Source of the DNA: Rhodospirillales bacterium
Lineage (GTDB): Bacteria; Pseudomonadota; Alphaproteobacteria; Micavibrionales; Micavibrionaceae
Length of the DNA: 64,000 nt
NCBI GenBank assembly: GCA_020638155.1
Contig: JACKJB010000001.1
Coordinates: forward strand, 1 to 64,000
Reading direction: 5' to 3'
In this document: positions 24,203 to 32,474 of the stretch, one piece after another
Layout of the letters: each line of letters starts with the position of its first letter
Numbering within the stretch: the first letter of the stretch is position 1
The notes under the pieces: generated by a model
The model's database searches: none
What the model saw: only the letters and a program-made list of their open reading frames with translations
What the model was told of the DNA's origin: nothing
Position numbers and translations under genes: made by a program

Positions 24203-26200
24203 CTAAGATTTTACCCGTATGCGGCGGCGTGGCCGTTTGCCGGGTTTTGGTTTGGGTTCCTGTTCGCCCGCCTGCGGCATTTCTTTAGGTTCCTCAGGCG
24301 TAACGGTCGGTTTTGGTACTTGGTTAAGTTGGTTTTCCAAAGCAAGGAGATCGCCTTGGATGCTTTCTTGCGGGACTTCCCGCAATGTGGCCAGGGCGCG
24401 CCATTTCTCGACTGTAAAGCGGCTGATTTCGCAACGCTCCGCCGCGGCCATGTTATAGACGCGGCAATCAAGAAAGTGGTTTTCTCCGCTAACCATCCAC
24501 TCGGTAATTTCGCGCCCGTTACGTTGGTGCGTCACAAGACTTTCAGACGTAAGCTGCTTGAAATAATTTTCGTCGCAGCCGGTCGAAAAGTGGCAATAAC
24601 CGTGCGGATTTGCTTCCGCGGCTTCCGCTACGCCTTCCAAACGCAAGTAAGCGTAAAATTCTGATTTGGCCTGCCAACTGCCAACCGGCCAGATACGCAT
24701 AGAACCGCGCTTTTTACGTTTGCCGGTAAAGGTCACGTCAACTTTTGAGGCCGTTCCAAGCACCGGCGCTTGCGCGCCGCCCACGCCCTTAACGGCAAAG
24801 GCGCGGTGTTTGCCCCGCACCCATTTATAGACAAGGTGGGTCATATAGCCGCTGTCTATGGCCAGCATGTCGGCCTGAAAGGCCCGGCCCCATGCGTTCT
24901 CATAGTAACGCTCATAAAGACCGTCCAGTTGTTTCCAAGTGGCAGGGTGGCCGGTATCGCCGGGTAAAAACCCTATGTCGATCACCCAGCTTGTTTTGCC
25001 AACACCCCACCCGACAACCTCGTAATAGAAACCGTCTTTTTGCACGTCCACGCCGACCGTAATAATCAGTGCGCCTTGCGGGATGAAGCCCAGCGGGTAA
25101 TCTTCCCGCAGCGTAAGCAGGCGTTTCCAGTCCGGCGCGTCGCCGCGTTCTTCCCATGCCAGCCCCAGCCACAGGTTATAAAAGGTTTTCAATTCGCGCG
25201 GGTTATCCTTGGCGGCGAGGAACGCCTCAACCATTTTGTCCCACGTTGTAAACGGCGAATACAGCGCATTGATATAAAAGCCGGGGTGCGTCCCTTCCGG
25301 GTTACGGATAACCCAATGGCCAGCAGCCAGCATGGCGCGCTTTTCATGGTGTTCAATAATGCAGCCGTTATGTTCACAAACGTAATACGCCATGAAAGGC
25401 GGCTTGGTGTTGAATTTCAGACCGCCTTTAAACGGTTCCTGCGAGATCGGGAAAAAACGCAATTCCTGTTCTTCGCCGCAATGCGGGCAAGGCATCATAT
25501 AAGCGCGCTGGTCGGACTGTTCATAGCTGCGCGTAATCCGGCTAATGGATTTCAGCGTCGGCGTGGAAACTTCAAAGCTTTTTGCTGTGCCGGAATCGTG
25601 AAAGGCAATTTGCCGGGCGTTTGCCATTTTATCCGGGTCGCCCTGGCCCCCTACATCAAGCGGCCATTCGTCCCAATCGTCCTTAAACAAATACCGGATG
25701 GATTTTTGCCGCAAGGCCGCGGCGGAGTTTGCGCCGGTAATAACCAAAAACCCGCCCGGAAACTTTTTAAACATGGACGTTGAGGCACCGTCCCGGCTTT
25801 TATTTTCTGCAACCTTCCTGCCCCACTCATTTTCCTCAAGATTAGGCGTTAGCTTTTCACGCGACCATGATTTACCCGCATCCATAGTCGGGTGAATGAC
25901 CATAGCCGGGCCGGGGGCCACGTCGATAATGTAACCAACAAAATTTGTAATGCCTTCCGAACCGGAAACCTGCGCCGATTTCATAAGCGTTACGCGGTCG
26001 CAGGGATCATGCGGCGAAAGGCAATCCATAACCTCTACCAGAAACGGCGTAAGCTCGTTGCGCCACTTGCCGGGAAAGGACGTGGTTTCTGCCGGTAACT
26101 TCCGGTGCGCTGCCGCCCATTCTGAAACCTTGTAATCTGGATCGGGCATAAGTCCCTTTGCGAAGGACTCCCGGTAAATTTCACGCGCCGAGGCTAACAT
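24203..26200 (-). CDS. Terminase large subunit (gpA family)
   Basis: 665 residues. The N-terminus WAAAHRKLPAETTSFPGKWR and the ATPase region (LMKSAQVSGSEG in place of a classic Walker A; YLFKDDWDEWP as Walker B) are typical of GpA terminases. A CxxC...C zinc-binding loop (PCPHCGEEQELRFF, YYVCEHNGC) follows. The nuclease region begins near GALIITVGVDVQKDGFYYEV with its conserved Asp. It packages DNA with the small subunit, and the gpA type implies cohesive-end packaging, so a cos site is expected in the phage genome. The start overlaps the small subunit by 20 bases. Confidence 0.92.
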   Translation of the reverse strand: MLASAREIYRESFAKGLMPDPDYKVSEWAAAHRKLPAETTSFPGKWRNELTPFLVEVMDCLSPHDPCDRVTLMKSAQVSGSEGITNFVGYIIDVAPGPAMVIHPTMDAGKSWSREKLTPNLEENEWGRKVAENKSRDGASTSMFKKFPGGFLVITGANSAAALRQKSIRYLFKDDWDEWPLDVGGQGDPDKMANARQIAFHDSGTAKSFEVSTPTLKSISRITRSYEQSDQRAYMMPCPHCGEEQELRFFPISQEPFKGGLKFNTKPPFMAYYVCEHNGCIIEHHEKRAMLAAGHWVIRNPEGTHPGFYINALYSPFTTWDKMVEAFLAAKDNPRELKTFYNLWLGLAWEERGDAPDWKRLLTLREDYPLGFIPQGALIITVGVDVQKDGFYYEVVGWGVGKTSWVIDIGFLPGDTGHPATWKQLDGLYERYYENAWGRAFQADMLAIDSGYMTHLVYKWVRGKHRAFAVKGVGGAQAPVLGTASKVDVTFTGKRKKRGSMRIWPVGSWQAKSEFYAYLRLEGVAEAAEANPHGYCHFSTGCDENYFKQLTSESLVTHQRNGREITEWMVSGENHFLDCRVYNMAAAERCEISRFTVEKWRALATLREVPQESIQGDLLALENQLNQVPKPTVTPEEPKEMPQAGEQEPKPKPGKRPRRRIRVKS

Positions 26201-26720
26201 CGTCCGCAGCCTCCATTAGTACGTCACGGATTTTGCTTCGCAAAAACCGGATCATTTCTTTTTCATCGGTCATGCCGATAAGGGTTCCGGTCAATTCCTG
26301 CGGCAAGGCCAGGAAGCGGTCACGCAAGCGCCGCGAAACGTCATAGGCTTCTTTTGCCACATCATCTTTCTTGACCAGTTTTCCGGCCCGTTCCTCATAG
26401 TCCAGTTGCGCCAGCTTGGCTTGGTATCCCTCCCGCGCAGTACGGATGCGGGCAAAGGAAGCGTGGTCATTAGCCGCATTGCCCGCGGCCTCTTCCTCGT
26501 CATTCTCTGCCGGTACAGGGTCGTATTCATCCTCCGGGGCTTCATCGTTAAGGCGGCGGGCCGGGTCGGCCAGTTGCGCCAGCACGGCGTCGGCAATGTC
26601 CGGGTCAATGCGTTTCTTTTCGTCGAGGGGGATTTTCCCTTGCTGGACAAGCTTATTGACATACTGGCGCGATACCTTTTTGCGGCGCGCGTATTCAGCC
26701 TGTGAAACGGGCTTTGCCAT
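26181..26720 (-). CDS. Terminase small subunit (Nu1-like)
   Basis: 179 residues. The N-terminal helix-turn-helix AEYARRKKVSRQYVNKLVQQ is of the Nu1/MerR-like winged type that binds cos. A long acidic linker (DEAPEDEYDPVPAENDEEEA) and a C-terminal helical domain for the large subunit follow. It is the first gene of the minus-strand late operon; the 120 bases upstream should hold the late promoter. Confidence 0.85.
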   Translation of the reverse strand: MAKPVSQAEYARRKKVSRQYVNKLVQQGKIPLDEKKRIDPDIADAVLAQLADPARRLNDEAPEDEYDPVPAENDEEEAAGNAANDHASFARIRTAREGYQAKLAQLDYEERAGKLVKKDDVAKEAYDVSRRLRDRFLALPQELTGTLIGMTDEKEMIRFLRSKIRDVLMEAADDVSLGA

Positions 26721-26740
26721 GGGTTTGAACCTTCTTAGGA

Positions 26741-26766
26741 AAGACGCTCAAAAGCGGTCTTTTTTG
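26741..26766 (+). terminator. Possible terminator upstream of a plus-strand gene
   Basis: AAGACGCT (26741-26748) pairs with AGCGGTCTT (26753-26761, one bulged G), followed by a T run on the plus strand. It would stop antisense transcripts leaving the terminase region. Weak stem. Confidence 0.35.
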
Positions 26767-26842
26767 TGGAGTTTTGGAGATAAGCGAGAGTATCCTCGCA
26801 GACATAAATTATTGAAATTGCTCATAAAAAGGAGGTTTTTTA

Positions 26843-27067
26843 ATGTTGCAAAATCTTGAATATGAACCGGTTGTTTTTGGTTCCTGTAGCGTTAGCGTTT
26901 CAGAAATTTTAGTGCTTCTCGAAACATACGAATTAAGCCTCGATATGACCGAGGGGGAAATTCACAAGGCCCTTGTTCACGCTGCCGATCAGGGCTGCGT
27001 CATAGCCGATGAATTGGATTTGATTGAGGCGATTGAAAGCGCCCATAAAAGCTTAACCACGCACTGA
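26843..27067 (+). CDS. Small acidic hypothetical protein
   Basis: 74 residues, plus strand, isolated between two minus-strand operons of the prophage. It has a near-perfect ribosome site (AAGGAGG, 8 bases before the ATG) and its own terminator, so it is expressed independently, perhaps from the prophage state. Sequence: MTEGEIHKALVHAADQGCVI and a helical C-terminus; no known domain. Placement and orientation suggest a moron, but the function is unknown. Confidence 0.65.
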   Translation: MLQNLEYEPVVFGSCSVSVSEILVLLETYELSLDMTEGEIHKALVHAADQGCVIADELDLIEAIESAHKSLTTH

Positions 27068-27072
27068 AACGC

Positions 27073-27113
27073 AAAAAAGAAAAGGGGCAGGCCCGAAGGT
27101 CTGCCCCTTTTTT
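27073..27113. terminator. Bidirectional intrinsic terminator
   Basis: Perfect stem AAAGGGGCAG (27081-27090) / CTGCCCCTTT (27101-27110), with a T run on the plus-strand side and an A run (27073-27080) that becomes a T run on the minus strand. It ends both the plus-strand gene at 27067 and the minus-strand modification operon. Confidence 0.9.
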
Positions 27114-27203
27114 AGTGCCAACAGGGAGGTTTAATTATTGGAGCGTGAGGGTCGGTACTGCCCCGCCTTCTCCGGGATGGACTCCCGGCGCTTTAATTTT
27201 AAG

Positions 27204-27917
27204 CTACTCACGCGAAACCTTTTCTCCTTTATACATTCCGGCATCCATTTCCCCGATTTTTGAAAACGGCAAGATCTCGGCTGTAAGCCGTTCCTTTGCG
27301 GTAGGATCAAGAAAATACAAATACCGCAGTTGATAACCGGGCAGTTGTTTAACGCCTAATTCTTTCCATTGTTTAGCCGTGCGGTATTTATGGTCGATAC
27401 CCATTTCCGCGCAGACTTGCCGCATAATATCAACGTCCCAATTCGCGCTCATAGTCATTTGCGCTATACGGTGGCCGGTCGGAAACTCATAAATGCTGCG
27501 GTTCTTTGTAATGCCGGTAAGGGCAAAACCGGCAGCGCGGTAAATGGTACCGTCGCCGCATTGCGCTGCATCGGCAAAAGACACAACCCACTGAATATGC
27601 GGATAGTGCTTTTTCATTAACCGCATAGCCACGGCCAGGGCGCGGCTTTCGCTATTGCGCGGCAGGCGGTCGGAGAATGCCATACGGTTTAACTCAATAA
27701 AGCCGTTCCAAGGCGTATCTTTGATAAGGCCCTGCAATTTGCTTTTATCCATAGAAGGCCCGAATTGCATAGCGCCCTCTAACCGGCCGTCCAAAAACAC
27801 GCCAAAATTAAGCTGCGAGTTATTTACGACTTTACCGCTGTAATGGTGCATTTTGACGGTATGGCGCGCGGCCTCGGCGCTGATAGGCGCGATTTTAATA
27901 TCCTTAGCTGTCGGCAT
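27204..27917 (-). CDS. Mom-like DNA adenine modification protein
   Basis: 237 residues from the ATG at 27917 (GGAAACCC before it); a GTG at 27938 would add seven residues. Marks: VKMHHYSGKVVNN, the central WNGFIELNRMAF, then NSESRALAVAMRLMKKHYPH and WVVSFADAAQCGDGTIYRAA with SFAD. This order is that of the Mu Mom family, a GNAT-fold enzyme that converts adenine to N6-methylcarbamoyl-adenine and shields phage DNA from restriction. It overlaps the ParB-domain gene by 14 bases. The family call is by motif; Mu Mom needs iron and an unknown donor, which cannot be judged here. Confidence 0.65.
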   Translation of the reverse strand: MPTAKDIKIAPISAEAARHTVKMHHYSGKVVNNSQLNFGVFLDGRLEGAMQFGPSMDKSKLQGLIKDTPWNGFIELNRMAFSDRLPRNSESRALAVAMRLMKKHYPHIQWVVSFADAAQCGDGTIYRAAGFALTGITKNRSIYEFPTGHRIAQMTMSANWDVDIMRQVCAEMGIDHKYRTAKQWKELGVKQLPGYQLRYLYFLDPTAKERLTAEILPFSKIGEMDAGMYKGEKVSRE

Positions 27918-28554
27918 GGGTTTCCAAAAACTTTTCACAAATCAGGGTTAGCGCATTGCCGTTGCTGTTTTTATTCAGCTTGTCGTCAAACTTGCCGATT
28001 TTCTTGGCGGCCTTGAGCGCGGTCTTTACCAGTTCGCCCTGCGTATTGTGCAAGGTGAAAGTCATTTGTTGGTATTCGGATTTTTCGCCCTCCGGCAAAT
28101 CCGGCATTTCGTCCATAATCGCACCTTCGCCGGGCAACAGTTTTTCCAGTTCCTTGTCGGAAAAACCAAGGACGCTTAAATCAAAATCCGCAATATCAAG
28201 CTCGGTCATTTCGAGCGCCAGCAGTTCCTTATTCCATTGTGCATTTTCAGCAATGCGATTGTCCGCGATTACATACGCGCGCTTTTGCTCCGGCGTTAAG
28301 TGTTTCAGCACAATGCAAGGAACGGTTTCCAATTCCATTTTTTTTGCGGCGGCGTAACGCCCATGACCGGCCATAATCATATTTTCCTCATCAATGATGA
28401 TCGGGGCCGTAAAACCAAATTGCTTAATGCTGCTTACAATCTGGTCAACCTGTTCGCCGGAATGAACCCGCGCGTTGTTATCGTATGGAATTAGATCGTC
28501 AACCTTGCGGTTGACAACGCTTTTTGCTCCTGTCAACTGGTCTGCTTTGCTCAT
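27904..28554 (-). CDS. ParB/Srx-domain protein
   Basis: 216 residues. Residues 15-110 are a ParB N-terminal domain: VDDLIPYDNNARVHSGEQVD, IVSSIKQFGFTAPIIIDEEN, and the nucleotide-binding motif AGHGRYAAAKKM. The C-terminal half lacks a methyltransferase domain, which many phage relatives carry, and instead has a helical domain (QMTFTLHNTQGELVKTALKA). It is coupled to the Mom-like gene, so a role in guiding or enabling DNA modification is inferred. It is not a partition ParB: no HTH and no ParA partner. Confidence 0.75.
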   Translation of the reverse strand: MSKADQLTGAKSVVNRKVDDLIPYDNNARVHSGEQVDQIVSSIKQFGFTAPIIIDEENMIMAGHGRYAAAKKMELETVPCIVLKHLTPEQKRAYVIADNRIAENAQWNKELLALEMTELDIADFDLSVLGFSDKELEKLLPGEGAIMDEMPDLPEGEKSEYQQMTFTLHNTQGELVKTALKAAKKIGKFDDKLNKNSNGNALTLICEKFLETHADS

Positions 28555-28730
28555 GTGTAACCCTTTATTTCCGCGGGTTTCCGCGGCTCCATTTTGTCAA
28601 CTTAGTGAATCTGTAAACCTCGTTTGAAACGTGGCGACTGGCGGCACCCCGCGCCGCCCAAACCCTCGACCGTTTAAGGTTTTTGAAAGAACCTAAAAAT
28701 TTTTGAAGTCGAAAAAAAGTTTGGGAAAAT

Positions 28731-28794
28731 AAAAAGCCGCGAAACCGGACGGTTTGCGGCATAAAAAAATGCGCCGGTTCATTGTGGCGCATTT
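28731..28794 (-). terminator. Two tandem intrinsic terminators
   Basis: First reached on the minus strand: AAATGCGCC/GGCGCATTT (28767-28775 with 28786-28794) followed by T7. Then GCCGC-AAACCG/CGGTTTC-GCGGC (28736-28760, one bulge) followed by T5. They end the transcript of the gene at 28814-29473. The interval 28555-28730 between them and the ParB gene has no convincing gene and should hold that operon's promoter. Confidence 0.8.
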
Positions 28795-28813
28795 CTACTC
28801 TGATTCAATCATG

Positions 28814-29473
28814 TCAAAGATTTTCCCGTTTGTCAATGGTCAATTTCTTCTTATCCCATAGCCACGGCTCCTCAACGGCCATAGGCGGCAGCACATTGAA
28901 GCTCGTCATAACCACATCATTTTTCCAAAGCTCCCTGCAAAGCTTATCCAGCGCGGCCCACCACCGACTGTAAATACCCCGCCGGAAAGCGATATGCTCT
29001 TGCGACATGACAATTTCGATTTCGCAGGCTATTGGTTCGTGGTTTTTTTTATATGGATAAATCATTTTCAGCTTTCCGTTTTTCTTCCGGGCCGGTCGAA
29101 TTTCCGGTTTAGCGCCAGGAAGCCAATCCGGCATAATGCCGGTCTTGCCAAAGTCGATTAAAAGCCCGCGCTCCAAATGCGTAAAGGTTTTGGTCTTAAT
29201 CAGTTCGTGGACGGTTTCTGCGTCCGGATGGATTTCCGCCGTATCGAAGCCGCCGCCTTCCAGCTTAATACCTAATTCGTGGTTTCGGTGGATTTGATAT
29301 GTACCGTCGCCGCTAATCAGTTTGTAAAAAATTCCATCGGCGTCCTTTTCTACGGGATATAAACCAATGCCACGCTCGACGATCAAGTCGGCTTTTTGCT
29401 TTTCATACGTCCAGATCACCAGCTCGTCAATGCAGACATTTTGGCGGTGTTTTTTTTGTTTTAATGTTTTCAT
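28814..29473 (-). CDS. Phage early protein of unknown function
   Basis: 219 residues from the ATG at 29473; a longer frame to 29539 runs through a GC-rich repeat and is rejected. The sequence is soluble, mixed alpha/beta, with basic patches (PEIRPARKKNGKLKMIYPYK) and several Trp near the C-terminus (YSRWWAALDKLCRELW). No family is recognised. It sits downstream of the SF3 helicase, with its own upstream repeats and tandem terminators, so it is a separately controlled unit in the replication/modification region. Confidence 0.65.
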   Translation of the reverse strand: MKTLKQKKHRQNVCIDELVIWTYEKQKADLIVERGIGLYPVEKDADGIFYKLISGDGTYQIHRNHELGIKLEGGGFDTAEIHPDAETVHELIKTKTFTHLERGLLIDFGKTGIMPDWLPGAKPEIRPARKKNGKLKMIYPYKKNHEPIACEIEIVMSQEHIAFRRGIYSRWWAALDKLCRELWKNDVVMTSFNVLPPMAVEEPWLWDKKKLTIDKRENL

Positions 29474-29607
29474 TTTAAATTCTTTCTCGGATAGTTTGGA
29501 TAGTTTTTCGGGAAATTTCTTACGCGCGCGCCCGCGCACCCGCGCGCAGGCGTGATGGCTATCTTCGGAAATAACCCTCCGAACTATCCGAAAGTTTTCT
29601 GATAAAT
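29474..29607. promoter_or_regulatory. Repeat-bearing control region upstream of early gene
   Basis: Two adjacent direct copies of GGATAGTTT (29489-29497, 29498-29506) and one inverted near-copy GGATAGTTC (minus strand, 29581-29589). They flank a 30-base stretch of alternating G/C (around 29521-29550) able to form Z-DNA or a tight hairpin. Probably a regulator-binding or replication-related site; no protein is assigned. Confidence 0.45.
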
Positions 29608-31281
29608 TTACTCGTCATCGTCGTTAAACTCCTTGTTTTTCCAATGGTTCCGGCGACTTTCATATAGTCGCGTTTCGGCTTCGTCTGTGAGTTTTAAGTT
29701 CAAATAAAATACACATCCGCTGGTTATTTTTTCGAGACGCATAGCCGCCATAGACAAACCCCAATTTGTATTGTTTTCTGGAGTTTCGGCATTCTCTTTG
29801 CACCATAATTCATAAGCATCAAAGAGAGTTGAGGCTTGCGTTTTAACGCCGGGAGCTTTCTCGCACCAACCTTGCACGAAAGGTAATACAGGGTTTTGTT
29901 CATGGCGGTATTCTTCGGTAAGCGCCCTAATTTTTTCAGGAACAGCAAGGCCGCTTTCGGCCCACATTCTGTACCCATCAAGCATCCAATTAAAGATGCC
30001 TGGCGCTTCCTCTCTAAGTTTTTTATTCAGTCCTTTTATTTTTGCTTTTGCCCCCGGCCTTTGAGATACCAGTTCTTCGTCCACGAATCGCTGGTCAAAT
30101 GGTACAAGTAACAAACGCCGCCAGATTCCCTCGTCCGTTCCCTTGATTTTTGGCTTATTGTTAAAAGATAAACACAGCTTGAATTGCGGCAAAAAATCAA
30201 AAAAGTCTTTTTGCAAATGCCGCACGGACATTTTTTCTTCACCGGTCATTTGCTTAATCATAGCTTCTGAAAGCCGAGCGTTAATATCGGGTTCCGCGGC
30301 GCTTACAAATCTGGCCGCAGGAAGTCGTGCCAAATCTGGCGTGGCATCTCCGCCGCTTTTTTTGTGGCTGTGCAAAAGACTTTGAAAGGGTGTTATCATG
30401 GCATAGTCACCCAATATCCAGTCCACAAGATCAACCAATGTACTTTTGCCGTTACTTCCTTGCCCCCAAAACATGACAATAACTTGTTCGCTTATGTCAC
30501 CAGTAAGGCAATATCCAAAAAAGCGTTGAAGGAATAGCCGGATTTCATCATCCGGCATAATGTCATGGATAAAAGTTTGAAAGGTTTCGGCGGTGGCTGA
30601 TGGATCGTATTTTACATTGGCGATTTTGGTGATTTTGTGTTCTCGATCAAACTTATTCAAAACCATTCCATCAAAGCTTTCTTCACCGTTATCTTCGGCA
30701 TTCATAACAAGGGTGCCGTTTGAAACTGTGATAAGAAACGGGTGCGTATCAAAAACCTCAGCCTTTTCCCACAAGTGGTTTTCGGCGTGTTTGACCATTG
30801 CTGTCATGCGGTTGTAATTGCCGCTATTCACCGCAAATTTATAGTACGCCTTAATTCTTTCTGTGAATTTTTTAGACGTTTCACCTTCGCGCATACCGGC
30901 GCACATGGCAGCAACGGCCTCTCCCATAATTCCCTCTGCCGTATTCTCTGCAAACAAATAGGCGTTTTTTGAGCCTTCTTCTCTAGACCAATTTTTTTTA
31001 TTCCATGAATACCAACCCGATCTTTCTACATAAATGAGGTTTTTTCCGTAGCGGGTTATAAGTCGTTCGGTGTTGCCTGCATCATTGTATTTGACCTTAT
31101 AGAGCTTACGATCAAGCGCCGGAAGTTTTGCAAATTCCGGGCATTCTGCGGTCGGTTCTTCTGGCAGTTTAATTTCTTCAGCTGCTTCGATAAGGTGGCG
31201 CAAATACTCTTTGGGAGATTGTGGCCGCGCCTCGCGTTTCACCGCTTTCTTATCTTTCTTTGTATTTTTTTCTTCTGTCAT
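29608..31281 (-). CDS. SF3 helicase / D5-like phage replication protein
   Basis: 557 residues. The helicase core has Walker A GQGSNGKST (about residue 276), Walker B-like ARFVSAAEPD and sensor region KLCLSFNNKPKIKGTDEGIW with the arginine finger RRLL. A D5_N-type domain precedes it, and a winged-helix C-terminal domain follows (TLFDAYELWCKENAETPENN). Such proteins unwind the phage origin. The primase function is supplied by a separate gene at 32464-33615. The start abuts the stop of the preceding small gene. Confidence 0.9.
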   Translation of the reverse strand: MTEEKNTKKDKKAVKREARPQSPKEYLRHLIEAAEEIKLPEEPTAECPEFAKLPALDRKLYKVKYNDAGNTERLITRYGKNLIYVERSGWYSWNKKNWSREEGSKNAYLFAENTAEGIMGEAVAAMCAGMREGETSKKFTERIKAYYKFAVNSGNYNRMTAMVKHAENHLWEKAEVFDTHPFLITVSNGTLVMNAEDNGEESFDGMVLNKFDREHKITKIANVKYDPSATAETFQTFIHDIMPDDEIRLFLQRFFGYCLTGDISEQVIVMFWGQGSNGKSTLVDLVDWILGDYAMITPFQSLLHSHKKSGGDATPDLARLPAARFVSAAEPDINARLSEAMIKQMTGEEKMSVRHLQKDFFDFLPQFKLCLSFNNKPKIKGTDEGIWRRLLLVPFDQRFVDEELVSQRPGAKAKIKGLNKKLREEAPGIFNWMLDGYRMWAESGLAVPEKIRALTEEYRHEQNPVLPFVQGWCEKAPGVKTQASTLFDAYELWCKENAETPENNTNWGLSMAAMRLEKITSGCVFYLNLKLTDEAETRLYESRRNHWKNKEFNDDDE

Positions 31282-31512
31282 TTAAAAAAGCCTCCCCTGC
31301 GTTGGTTTTTGGGGCGTGGAGTTTTTGGGTTTATTTTCTTCTTTTGATCGGTTGCGTTCGAGTTCACGGTAATGCGGGCCGCAATACCACCAGCCCAAAC
31401 GGCCCTTGAGCAGATTTACGCCTATGCCGATGCAGCCTTCTTTTGTGCAATCCGCTATGCAGCACGGGTGGCAAAATCTTTTTTGATCGTCAAAATATGG
31501 GTCTTTATTCAC
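31282..31512 (-). CDS. Small cysteine-rich, probably zinc-binding protein
   Basis: 76 residues from a GTG at 31512 that has GGGAGG six bases upstream; it overlaps the preceding stop by 8 bases. Longer versions to 31596 merely overlap the XF1762-like gene. Cysteines cluster as CHPCC, C and C (FCHPCCIADCTKEGCIG) with WYCGPHYREL, a likely zinc ribbon. The C-terminus is basic. Located between replication genes; role unknown. Confidence 0.6.
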   Translation of the reverse strand: MNKDPYFDDQKRFCHPCCIADCTKEGCIGIGVNLLKGRLGWWYCGPHYRELERNRSKEENKPKNSTPQKPTQGRLF

Positions 31513-31954
31513 GGCTGGCCTCCCACAAAAGCTTTTGCCCGGTCGGGTGTTTGTCCGTCCGAGGCCGGTCGCGCCGGTTCCAAGTACCGCCGCCACGTTC
31601 GCCTATCAATTTCCAGCCTGCCGCGCGCAATGACGCGCCGCCCTCAATCGGCAGCGTGTAAGTGCCTATCCGGCTATAGCCCAAACCAAAAGCAGCTTTT
31701 GCAGCGTGAGCGTATAAGAAGGAGCAAGCGTTACGGGTTCCATCCGTGCAAAGCCGGACAACTTCCAAAGTCCACCCATCATCCCGCAGGCGGGCAACGG
31801 GCCGGTTTACTATGCAAACGCCCACAAGCTTGTCATTGAGGCCTGCGCCGATACTGAATTTATGATAATGCAAGGGTTTGTGGTGCCGGTGGTGCCGGGC
31901 CACAAATTCATTTGCTTCCTCAAGCGTTATTGGCACAGCGTAAAGTTTGGACAT
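31505..31954 (-). CDS. XF1762-like protein with GNAT-type pattern
   Basis: 149 residues. The start at 31954 is fixed by TAATG overlap and an upstream GGAGG. The order ITLEEANEFVARHHRHHKPL, LVGVCIVNRPVARL, WTLEVVRLCTDGTRNACSFL, LGYSRIGTYTLPIEGGASLR and AAGWK is that of a GNAT-like fold. Phage proteins of the XF1762 type look like this. The layout mirrors the Mom-like gene of the same prophage, suggesting a second acyltransferase-fold modifier. Substrate unknown. Confidence 0.65.
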   Translation of the reverse strand: MSKLYAVPITLEEANEFVARHHRHHKPLHYHKFSIGAGLNDKLVGVCIVNRPVARLRDDGWTLEVVRLCTDGTRNACSFLYAHAAKAAFGLGYSRIGTYTLPIEGGASLRAAGWKLIGERGGGTWNRRDRPRTDKHPTGQKLLWEASRE

Positions 31955-32283
31955 TACAAATAATTCCTCCGGGCATATCCGCGCGCGTAAAGCGTCGGAC
32001 ATTCAATAATTTTGACACCGCCCTCATATCGAATTTTAGGTTTAGGCACCGGCGCACCATTGATCTGCATTGCCGGTATGAAATACTCCCCGCTGCGTTC
32101 GGCCAGGCGGCGCTTGATAAGACTGTTAAGCGCGCCCTCAATAATCCATCGGGGAACACCGCAGCGGCGGGCGACCTTTCCCGCGTGAAAAGGCTTTTCC
32201 AGCATGTGATACCGGCAAAGCATTTGCAGGACGATGGTTTCAGTGTCCGATAAAATCGGTGCGTCATATTCGTTAAATTTCAT
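31954..32283 (-). CDS. Small winged-helix protein
   Basis: 109 residues from the ATG at 32283 with AAGGGGGG upstream. Residues 15-65 (SDTETIVLQMLCRYHMLEKP; VARRCGVPRWIIEGALNSLI; KRRLAERSGEYFIPA) look like a winged helix. Its stop overlaps the next gene (TAATG). Possibly a regulator in the early operon. Confidence 0.6.
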   Translation of the reverse strand: MKFNEYDAPILSDTETIVLQMLCRYHMLEKPFHAGKVARRCGVPRWIIEGALNSLIKRRLAERSGEYFIPAMQINGAPVPKPKIRYEGGVKIIECPTLYARGYARRNYL

Positions 32284-32315
32284 AGGCAACCCCCCTTGAG
32301 AATTGAGTTAAAGTT

Positions 32316-32474
32316 TCAGTTTCGTTCGCTCCTTTTATCGGCGGCGACCGTTCCAGAACCGTGACAAATGCCGCATGTTTTTTGGATGGAATACGCACCA
32401 TGCCAGCCGCGACCTAAGCAATTTGGACAGACTTCTTTTTCAGTTTTTTGGATTTGTGCGGTGTCAGTTGTCAC
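32316..32474 (-). CDS. Tiny zinc-finger protein with two CxxCxGxG-type motifs
   Basis: 52 residues, start GTG at 32474 with GGGAGG about 7 bases upstream, overlapping the end of the primase gene by 11 bases; stop at 32316. It contains VCPNCLGRGW and TCGICHGSG, the paired CxxCxGxG knuckles of the DnaJ zinc finger, with no J domain. Short length makes it easy to miss. Such stand-alone knuckles occur in phage early operons; the role may be chaperone-like or nucleic-acid binding. Confidence 0.65.
   Translation of the reverse strand: MTTDTAQIQKTEKEVCPNCLGRGWHGAYSIQKTCGICHGSGTVAADKRSERN

Noticed and set aside
27904..28554. Plasmid partition ParB
   Set aside because: It has only the N-terminal ParB/Srx fold. 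There is no HTH, no ParA gene and no parS-like repeats nearby.
28565..28792. Minus-strand frame over the tandem hairpins
   Set aside because: It is read across two intrinsic terminators, has unusual composition, and no ribosome site.
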